Shown here piece by piece: positions 1 through 4,765 of a DNA stretch of 7,855 nucleotides. The position numbers and the translations under genes are program-made. The stretch spans positions 815-8,669 of the forward strand of contig NZ_KL647036.1 in the NCBI RefSeq assembly GCF_000725485.1. The letters run 5' to 3'. How positions within the stretch are numbered: position 1 is the stretch's first letter; each line of letters starts with the position of its first letter. Source of the stretch: Nonomuraea candida. Lineage in GTDB: Bacteria; Actinomycetota; Actinomycetes; Streptosporangiales; Streptosporangiaceae. A model generated the notes under the pieces. The model made no database searches. It was not told the origin of the DNA and saw only the letters and a list, made by a program, of their open reading frames with translations.

Positions 1-558
1 AACCAGACCCGTGGCGACGCCCACGAGTTGGCGATGAAGTCGGCCATCTCCGTGGCCACCAAGCGGGCGTCCATCCCGCTCGGTGACCAGTTCGGCCTGT
101 CGCTCTACAACAAGGGCCAGACCTCGGCGCTGGTGGGCGGCACGCATGTGTGGCCCGACCCCACGCCGGAGGAGATCGCCGCCCGGGAGGCGGCGCAGGC
201 GGGCGGCCAGAGCCCGGAGGAGCCGGAGGACATCCAGGCGAACGTGCCTCAGCAGGTGTCCCTCGGCTACGACGAAGGTGACCGTCCGCTCGACGGCGGG
301 GAGGCGTCCGCCGCCGAGCCGTCGCTGCTGTCGAGGATCATCGTCGCCATCAGCGGCGCGACTTCGCTCGACCAGATGACCGCGATCGGCAACCAGATCG
401 ACGCCGAGATCGCGGCGGGCCGCATCAGTAAGACGGACGAGCAGGCGATCGGCGCGGTGTTCATGCCGAAGCGGGAAATCTTGCTCGCCGCGCGCGACAT
501 CGCCCACCGAGCCAAGCAGGCGGCGCAGGCCAACGAGCCTCTGGAGGCGGGCGTATGA
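1..558 (+). CDS. Rad52-like ssDNA-annealing recombinase, C-terminal part (5' end outside window)
   Basis: The frame is open from base 1, so the gene begins upstream; 185 residues remain. The first 40 residues visible contain a block ending in KRASIPLGDQFGLSLYNKG. This resembles the conserved 'alkRa..lG..fGlslY' segment of Rad52/Sak-type single-strand annealing proteins of phages and integrative elements, which pair complementary single strands during recombination or replication restart. The rest (about residues 50-105) is a Pro/Glu/Ala-rich linker, followed by a helical C-terminal tail (about residues 110-185) of the sort that binds partner proteins in such recombinases; that role is inferred. 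The stop overlaps the next start in ATGA, so the two genes are probably translationally coupled. Rad52 membership rests on recognising one motif, and the N-terminal annealing core is not in view. The TTG at 28 is not a credible start because homology-like sequence precedes it. Confidence 0.7.
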   Translation, partial: NQTRGDAHELAMKSAISVATKRASIPLGDQFGLSLYNKGQTSALVGGTHVWPDPTPEEIAAREAAQAGGQSPEEPEDIQANVPQQVSLGYDEGDRPLDGGEASAAEPSLLSRIIVAISGATSLDQMTAIGNQIDAEIAAGRISKTDEQAIGAVFMPKREILLAARDIAHRAKQAAQANEPLEAGV

Positions 559-1229
559 GCACCAACGACGTCCAGGCGGCGGGCTCGATGCCCGCCGCCC
601 CGGCGGCCCCGTCCAGCCGTGCGGTCGCCACCGACCTGGCCATGGCTCGCTACCTGGAGAAGCGGAAGGTCGGCAAGGTCATCACCGACCGCATCACCAC
701 GTTGAAGACGGTCGCCGACGACGGGATGCCGCTGCTCGCCCCCGGCGACACGCTGACCGTCTACATCGCCGGTCGGCCGTTCGCGTCCGTGAACCAGCCG
801 AAGGTCGGCTACCAGTTCAAGGTGACCGACTCGCCGGCCTTCCAGGCGTGGGTGGAGGCGAACGCGCCCACCGAGGTAGAGCGCTCCATCACCGTGGAGG
901 TGAAGGAGAGCGAGGCCGCCCAGGTGATGGCCGCTCTCGACGAACTGCTCGGGCCCGGCCGCGCCCAGATCACCGTGCAGGTGCGGCCCGCGTTCGTGAC
1001 CCTCCTCGCCGAGGCGTCCGCCAAGCACGGCGTGACCGCCGACCCGCGCACCGGGGAGTTCGTGAACATCCCCGGTGTGGCGCTGGTGCCGACCAACCCG
1101 TCCCCGACCGTGAAGTTCATGGACGACGCCGACCATGTGATCGAGGACGCCTACCGGGCGGGCCTGCTTACCAGCCGCCGTCTGGCATCGATCCTCGCCC
1201 TCCCGGCCGCCGAGGACGGTGAGCAGTGA
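555..1229 (+). CDS. Conserved actinophage/integrative-element protein of unknown function
   Basis: A 224-residue soluble protein whose ATG overlaps the preceding stop and is preceded by GGAGG at 543-547, 7 nt upstream, which fixes the start. The first 25 residues are Ala/Pro-rich and probably disordered. Residues about 28-55 are basic and helical. Residues about 60-110 look like a small beta domain (LLAPGDTLTVYIAGRPFASV) followed by a FQAWVEANAPTEVE segment. The C-terminal half carries a VRPAFVTLL...TGEFVNIPGV pattern. From general familiarity, proteins of this shape are frequent beside recombination genes in actinobacterial phages and prophages, but I know of no assigned function. There is no signal peptide, membrane segment or catalytic motif. 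Its place between a Rad52-like gene and whiB suggests a role in the element's recombination or replication, which is only inferred. Confidence 0.75.
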   Translation: MSTNDVQAAGSMPAAPAAPSSRAVATDLAMARYLEKRKVGKVITDRITTLKTVADDGMPLLAPGDTLTVYIAGRPFASVNQPKVGYQFKVTDSPAFQAWVEANAPTEVERSITVEVKESEAAQVMAALDELLGPGRAQITVQVRPAFVTLLAEASAKHGVTADPRTGEFVNIPGVALVPTNPSPTVKFMDDADHVIEDAYRAGLLTSRRLASILALPAAEDGEQ

Positions 1230-1522
1230 TGGCCCGCCGCAGGCTGCCCATGATCTCCCCCGGATGGCACACCCGCGCCGCGTGCAAGGGCGCGCCCGGC
1301 TGGCTGTTCTCCAACGACAAGGAGCCGTTCCGCGACGGCCGCCCCCGCCCCGAGTACGACGAGGCCAAGGCCAAGGCGTACTGCGTCCGGTGCCCCGTCC
1401 GTGCGGAGTGCCTGGACGAGGCGATCGCCATGGACGAGCGGCACGTCATCCGGGGCGGGCTCAACCCTGACGAGCTCGCCGAGGAGCGGCGCCGCCGCCG
1501 GAGCCTGGCCCGCGTCGCCTGA
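1229..1522 (+). CDS. WhiB-family iron-sulfur transcription regulator
   Basis: A 97-residue protein with the four cysteines expected of the Wbl family: C19, then C52-x2-C55-x5-C61, which bind a [4Fe-4S] cluster. The IRGGLNPDE segment (about residues 74-82) takes the place of the family's G-(V/I)-W-G-G turn, with the Trp missing, and is followed by the basic tail EERRRRRSLARVA, which would contact DNA or the sigma factor. Wbl proteins are actinobacteria-specific and usually act by binding the main sigma factor; copies also occur on actinophages and plasmids, where they can change host gene expression. The start is taken at the ATG at 1229, which overlaps the previous stop as TGATG and has GGTGAG at 1218-1223; the GTG at 1226 is an alternative adding one residue. 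It ends the first operon: a strong hairpin lies 11 nt downstream. The family is clear; target genes are unknown. Confidence 0.93.
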   Translation: MARRRLPMISPGWHTRAACKGAPGWLFSNDKEPFRDGRPRPEYDEAKAKAYCVRCPVRAECLDEAIAMDERHVIRGGLNPDELAEERRRRRSLARVA

Positions 1523-1533
1523 CTAGGCCGCGA

Positions 1534-1565
1534 CACGCCCGGGATGCACGAACACCCCGGGCGTG
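1534..1565 (+). terminator. Terminator-like hairpin after whiB
   Basis: A perfect 10-bp inverted repeat, CACGCCCGGG (1534-1543) and CCCGGGCGTG (1556-1565), separated by a 12-nt loop. It begins 11 nt after the whiB stop. There is no T-tract, which is common for terminators in high-GC actinobacteria. It separates the recombination/whiB string from the next gene set. The symmetry would also suit a protein-binding operator, which cannot be excluded. Confidence 0.6.
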
Positions 1566-1611
1566 ACCAGCCAAAACACGCCCTCGATCTTCGCCGTTGG
1601 ACGTAAGCCTC

Positions 1612-1672
1612 GCGACCTGTTTGGGTCCGCGAGCCCGGCAACCCATGCCGGACACCTTCGGTCCCCCACCGA
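1612..1672 (+). promoter_or_regulatory. Structured leader: three tandem hairpins ahead of the initiator operon
   Basis: Three stems stand almost end to end in the gap between whiB and the next gene. H1 pairs 1612-1617 with 1624-1630 (6 bp, one bulged C). H2 pairs CCGGCA (1635-1640) with TGCCGG (1646-1651) around the loop ACCCA. H3 pairs 1658-1662 with 1668-1672 around the loop CCCCC. The GGGT in the 3' arm of H1 (1623-1626) could alternatively pair with ACCC in the H2 loop (1641-1644), which would allow switching. The last stem ends 16 nt before the start codon at 1689, so folding could govern ribosome access. No promoter elements are convincing, and I cannot assign the leader to a known RNA class. 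Confidence 0.45.
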
Positions 1673-1688
1673 CAGAAAGACCCGCAGC

Positions 1689-1850
1689 ATGCTGTTCGTC
1701 TTCCGGAAGCGCCGCCCCGCGACCGCTTCCCCCGCGCTGGAGCCGCTGGCCACGCCCTCGGACGAGGACCTGGCCGGCTGGCTCGCGCACATCACCGCCC
1801 CCGACGTCGCCGCCGGGCTCCACCCCCACGCGCAGGTGAGCGCCCGATGA
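1689..1850 (+). CDS. Small protein of unknown function, coupled to the initiator gene
   Basis: A 53-residue protein that starts MLFVFRKRR and continues with a Pro/Ala-rich stretch and the segment DEDLAGWLAHI. Its TGA overlaps the next ATG in ATGA, so its likely job, at least in part, is to deliver ribosomes to the 507-residue gene behind it. The frame stays open upstream to 1563, but that extension runs through the three-hairpin leader and has poor third-position GC use, so I place the start at the ATG at 1689, with only a weak purine-rich stretch (GAAAGA, about 1675-1680) before it. The first nine residues mix hydrophobic and basic side chains but are too short for a secure membrane segment. 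No family is recognised; it could be a leader peptide. Confidence 0.55.
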   Translation: MLFVFRKRRPATASPALEPLATPSDEDLAGWLAHITAPDVAAGLHPHAQVSAR

Positions 1851-3370
1851 GCAACCTGTCCGAGGACTGGGCCATGTACTACGCGCCCGTCATCTCACCG
1901 ACTGAGAAGCTCGTGTTGGTTGCGATGGCGCAGCGCACCCCGGACGACGGCACCAACTCGTACAAGTCGAAGAAGACGCTCGCCCAGGCAGCCATGTGCG
2001 ACACCAAGACGGTGCAGAAGGTGCAGGCCGCCCTGCGCGAGCGCGGCCTCATCGCCTCCGGGGACCAGTCCGTCGCCAAGCACATCCCGGCCAACCGGCG
2101 GCCGCACGTCTACGACCTCCAGATCCCGTACTCGTGGTTCTCCGATGCCCAGATGGCGCAGGTGAACGCCGAGCGGGCGACGCGCGGCCTGCCGCCGCTC
2201 CAGCCGGCCGACCGGCCCGATCTGGCCCCGGCACCGAAGCGGGCCGCGCGCAGCGACAAGGGCAAGGCCGCGCCGCAGCGCCGCCCCAAGTCGCTCGGCC
2301 CCCGCCCCGACAACGACACCCCTCCCGACCAGGGCGAACACGACCCGGACGCTTGGGGGGTTTCACAGACCCCCCAGGGCGGCGAAGCCAGGGGGGTTTC
2401 TGAAACCCCGCCAGGGGGGTTTAGCAAAGACGCCAGGAGGGTTTCTGAATCCCCCAACTCCTTTAGAGAGAACTCCCTTACAAGAAACTCCCTCCAAGAC
2501 CCCCCTCCCGCCGTAGGCGGACTACAGGTAGGTGAGGAGCCGGGCCGCGCGGACCTCCGGTCCGGAGCAGACAAGCCAGCGACGACGAAGGGCACCAACC
2601 AGCGTCCGCCGGTGGCCCCGGCCGCCGCCGTGTTCGAGCAGCTGCCCCAGGAGCTTCGCCGCCGCATCAGCCGCGGAGCGTCCGGCAAGGTGCTCGCGGC
2701 GATCCAGCGGGAGCTGGGCTCGCGCAGCCCGGCCGAGCTGGTCGAGCGGATCGAGCGGCGTTGGCTGTGGTGGCAGCACAAGGGCGAGCGCGTCAACGAC
2801 GCCGTCCCGGTCGCCGTCACCATCGTCCAGGCCCGCCGCTGCGCAAACGTGCGGTGCGAGGACGGCCAGGACCTCGACCACGGTGGGGACTGCCCGGCGT
2901 GCGAGGGCGGCAAGCGCCGCACCGACCGGCCCGCCCAGCCCGAGCAGCCTGCCCCCGCCGCACCGGCCGCCCCGGCAGCGGTCCCCCCGGCGGCCAGGCC
3001 GACGCCGACGCCGCCCGCCTGGAAGGAGCGCCGCGCCGAGCTGGACGAGAAGGCCGCAGCCGCGCCCACCGACACCGAGCCCCGCCCCAGGCCCCAGAAG
3101 GCCTCTACGGGGCGCGGAGAGATCGCTAAGGCGGCGATCGAGGCCGCCAGGGCATCCCTGCGCCCCCGCAGGCTCTCGGACCGTGAGAGGGAGCTTCAGG
3201 CCGCCAGAGATCGCGTCTATTGCGAGAAGTGCGGCGCCGACCACGGCTCGTGGTGCGTCAACGGCGACGGCATCGAGGCCATCGGGTTCATCCACCCCGC
3301 CCGCGTCCTCGCGCTCCGCGCCGCCCAGCAGGCCGATCAGCCCGCCCACGGTGAGGGGCAGGTCGCATGA
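1847..3370 (+). CDS. Winged helix-turn-helix / zinc-finger protein, probable replication initiator
   Basis: A 507-residue protein. Residues about 1-95 match, in my reading, the helix-turn-helix domain common in actinobacterial integrative elements and phages: a W-A...A-P-v..P..k-l-V-l-v-A-M-A opening, then TLAQAAMCDTKTVQKVQAAL (44-63) as the helix-turn-helix and RRPHVYDL (84-91) as the wing end. Residues about 110-260 are a charged, disordered linker. A central region (about 262-310) contains ELRRRISRGASGKVLAAIQREL. Two Cys sets follow: C332-x4-C337-x11-C349-x2-C352, and C459-x2-C462-x7-C470-x12-H483, a phage-type zinc-finger pattern. The layout of N-terminal DNA binding, linker, C-terminal recruitment part, and iteron-like DNA repeats inside the gene parallels lambda O. 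The initiator role is therefore an inference; a transcription factor is the alternative. ATGA overlaps join it to both neighbours. Confidence 0.72.
   Translation: MSNLSEDWAMYYAPVISPTEKLVLVAMAQRTPDDGTNSYKSKKTLAQAAMCDTKTVQKVQAALRERGLIASGDQSVAKHIPANRRPHVYDLQIPYSWFSDAQMAQVNAERATRGLPPLQPADRPDLAPAPKRAARSDKGKAAPQRRPKSLGPRPDNDTPPDQGEHDPDAWGVSQTPQGGEARGVSETPPGGFSKDARRVSESPNSFRENSLTRNSLQDPPPAVGGLQVGEEPGRADLRSGADKPATTKGTNQRPPVAPAAAVFEQLPQELRRRISRGASGKVLAAIQRELGSRSPAELVERIERRWLWWQHKGERVNDAVPVAVTIVQARRCANVRCEDGQDLDHGGDCPACEGGKRRTDRPAQPEQPAPAAPAAPAAVPPAARPTPTPPAWKERRAELDEKAAAAPTDTEPRPRPQKASTGRGEIAKAAIEAARASLRPRRLSDRERELQAARDRVYCEKCGADHGSWCVNGDGIEAIGFIHPARVLALRAAQQADQPAHGEGQVA
2351..2455 (+). repeat. Iteron-like repeats inside the initiator gene (four copies)
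   Basis: Four copies of a GCCAGGGGGGTTTCTGAA-like unit, with the G-run starting at 2355, 2391, 2414 and 2436 (spacings 36, 23, 22). Copies 1, 2 and 4 are followed by an inverted C-run (ACCCC or longer), making each a partial palindrome. Copies 1, 2 and 4 lie in the same codon phase (peptide GVS(Q/E)(T/S)P or RVSESP), but copy 3 lies one base out of phase and encodes GGFS instead. That favours conservation as DNA sites rather than as a peptide repeat. The cluster codes for about residues 169-203 in the disordered linker. By analogy with lambda gene O these could be initiator-binding sites. Confidence 0.6.
2456..2500 (+). repeat. Three tandem 15-bp repeats, low-GC candidate unwinding element
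   Basis: Three contiguous units starting AACTCC at 2456, 2471 and 2486, with an exact 15-bp period, encoding NSFRE, NSLTR and NSLQD. The stretch 2442-2499 is about 45% GC by hand count, clearly below the surrounding gene. Its position directly after the iteron-like cluster resembles the iterons-then-A/T-rich order of lambda ori. Because the period is five codons, a peptide repeat remains possible. Confidence 0.5.
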
Positions 3371-3817
3371 GCAGCCCCGCCACCCCGCGCCCCGCCGCGG
3401 GGCCCCGCGACGCGACGGACGACCTGCGGAAGCGGATCGAGGCGCTCCAGGCCGGCATCGACGGGCAGCTTCGGACCCTCCGCGCCGAGAACGCGGCCCT
3501 GCGCGGCATGGTCGCCGTGCAACAGCGGTTCGTCCCCGCCCTCCCCCGGTTCGACGGCGCCACCTCGATCACGTGGCGACGCTGGGAGGCCGCCCCGCTC
3601 ATGACCCACATCGACCCCGCGTGCGAGCAGTGCGACCACCCCGGCCCCCAGCAGATGGCGTTCGGCCTGGCCACCCCCCGGCCCGGCCAGCCGCTACCAG
3701 GCCAGCCGCTGCCCCGCCTGCCAGGAGATGACCGTCTACCGGCGCGACAGTGGCCCCAACCTGCGAACCACCTTGACCGAGATCGCCTACCACCCGCCAC
3801 GAGAGGCCACGCCATGA
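3367..3817 (+). pseudogene. Coiled-coil / Cys4 zinc-ribbon protein gene with a one-base frameshift
   Basis: It starts at the ATG at 3367 (GAGGGG at 3353-3358; ATGA overlap with the initiator gene). Residues about 15-50 form a likely coiled coil (DDLRKRIEALQAGIDGQLRTLRAEN), followed by HIDPACEQC. After the six-C run at 3674-3679 the coding signal moves to the +1 frame. There it reads SRYQASRCPACQEMTVYRRDSG and ends with the TGA at 3815-3817, in an ATGA overlap with the next gene like every other junction here. In this frame nearly all third positions are G/C, whereas the uninterrupted frame becomes A/T-rich there. Removing one C would give a 149-residue protein with a CEQC...CPAC zinc-ribbon. 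The unbroken frame 3367-4410 (347 codons) would be an artificial fusion with the following gene. The cause may be a real mutation, a sequencing error, or programmed +1 frameshifting. Function unknown; nucleic-acid or initiator-partner binding would be plausible. Confidence 0.7.
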
Positions 3818-4410
3818 GCGACTGCATCAAGATGCTCGTCAACGTCGATGGGCTCGCCCTGCTCGTGCCCGGCGACGATCCGGCCGACATCCACCGCCGG
3901 GCCGTCGAGTTCGCCGAGCACGACGACGTCACCGTGGACACCCGCGCGGCCGAGGTCACAGTGCGGACGGTGCGGGCCCTGCCCTGGTGCGGGCCGCTCT
4001 GCAACGGCTGCACCCCGGAAGGCGGCCACTACATCACCGTCCAGGACGGCACCATCGACTCGTACCCGGCCGGGCTCATCGCCTGCCACGTCAGCACCGA
4101 CGAGGAGCGCGCCGCCCGCGCGGCCGCCGCCGAAGCGAACCGGTGCGAGACCAGGACCAGCATCTTCGGCGTAGACCTCGGCCAGTGCCACGCCGCCGGC
4201 GTCGCCATCATCCAGTTCACCTGCGACCACGGGTGCGAGCGCGCCCCGCAGCGCGTCTGCGCCATGCACCGAGACGGCGCCATCGAGACCACGAAGGGCA
4301 CCAGCGACATCTCCGTCTGCCGCTCGTGCGAGGAGGCCGGCCGCGAGGACGTGCTGATCCGGCTCCTGTCCTGCCAGCCCCTCACCAACGACCAGGAGGT
4401 CACCCGATGA
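3814..4410 (+). CDS. Cys-rich protein of unknown function (mobile-element accessory)
   Basis: A 198-residue protein. The ATG at 3814 follows AGAGG at 3802-3806 and overlaps the stop of the frame-corrected upstream gene; this is why I do not extend it back to 3367. It opens with a short alpha/beta segment (MLVNVDGLALLVPGDDPADIHRRAVEFAEHDDVTV) and then carries three Cys clusters: WCGPLCNGC (about residue 58), CDHGCERAPQRVCAMH (about 134), and CRSC (about 169), which probably bind zinc. The spacing is not one I can assign to a named family. There is no signal peptide or membrane helix. It sits third in the operon behind the probable initiator, so an accessory role in replication or host takeover is possible but unproven. 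Confidence 0.75.
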   Translation: MSDCIKMLVNVDGLALLVPGDDPADIHRRAVEFAEHDDVTVDTRAAEVTVRTVRALPWCGPLCNGCTPEGGHYITVQDGTIDSYPAGLIACHVSTDEERAARAAAAEANRCETRTSIFGVDLGQCHAAGVAIIQFTCDHGCERAPQRVCAMHRDGAIETTKGTSDISVCRSCEEAGREDVLIRLLSCQPLTNDQEVTR

Positions 4411-4664
4411 CGATCACCATCCCCGAGCAGACCGCTCCGGCCGCCGAGCAGGCCGCGCCCGCCGCGCTGGTAGCCGGGTACGTCGTGGTCGACGCCAACC
4501 AGATCGGCGACAGCTCCGGCTGGATGACGCCGCGGATGCGCGCCACCCGTGAGCAGGCCGAAGAGGACCGGGACTACTGGCGGGATACCAGCCGAACCGA
4601 AGACATGGAGCTGCGAATCACCGCACTGGTCCTCCTCGACGAGCCAAAGCCGACCATCACGTGA
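4407..4664 (+). CDS. Small acidic protein of unknown function, last gene of the mobile-element operon
   Basis: An 85-residue protein with the best ribosome binding site of the block: AGGAGG at 4394-4399, 7 nt before the ATG, which also overlaps the previous stop as ATGA. The first 25 residues are Ala/Pro/Glu-rich. They are followed by a compact segment beginning GYVVVDANQIGDSSGW and continuing into RATREQAEEDRDYW, with a beta-like tail LRITALVLLDE. No family is recognised. It closes the + strand operon; the next 76 bp before the decayed CRISPR repeat contain a 10-nt palindrome (GCCAGCTGGC, 4703-4712) but no convincing terminator. Confidence 0.7.
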   Translation: MTITIPEQTAPAAEQAAPAALVAGYVVVDANQIGDSSGWMTPRMRATREQAEEDRDYWRDTSRTEDMELRITALVLLDEPKPTIT

Positions 4665-4740
4665 TCGGGCGCAGCACTCCTGCATATTCCGTAACGCGAC
4701 GTGCCAGCTGGCTGCTGCTGCTGTGGTCCGTCTGGAACGG

Positions 4741-4765
4741 GGACCATCCCTGGTGCGGAGCCGAC
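4741..4765 (-). repeat. Decayed leader-distal CRISPR repeat
   Basis: GGACCATCCC followed by TGGTGCGGAGCCGAC keeps both ends of the array repeat but lacks 3 nt in the middle and has lost the pairing of the stem. A 31-nt spacer-like segment (4766-4796) separates it from the first recognisable repeat. End-repeat decay is typical of the oldest, leader-distal end and marks the array orientation. Confidence 0.85.

Noticed and set aside
1597..1626. TTGGAC as a -35 promoter element
   Set aside because: No acceptable -10 sequence lies 16-19 bp downstream (the stretch is TTTGGGTC), so I do not call a promoter.
1630..1665. Resemblance to a SAM riboswitch core (CCCGGCAACC in the leader)
   Set aside because: Only this short string agrees. 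The downstream AAGGTGC-type element, the four-way junction and the paired outer stem are missing, and the genes below are not methionine genes.
1563..1688. N-terminal extension of the small protein to the GTG at 1563
   Set aside because: It would translate through the terminator-like arm and all three leader hairpins, with unfavourable codon use; the ATG at 1689 is preferred.
2110..3731. Long antisense frame 2110-3075 and + strand frame 2532-3731
   Set aside because: Both are shadows of the 507-residue gene in GC-rich DNA: Arg/Ser/Pro-dominated composition, no start context, and third-position GC favouring the gene called.
3367..4410. A single 347-residue protein
   Set aside because: The middle part (about residues 105-149) has A/T-rich third positions, while the +1 frame carries a second Cys pair and ends exactly at an ATGA overlap with the ATG at 3814. 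Two genes with a frameshift explain the data better.
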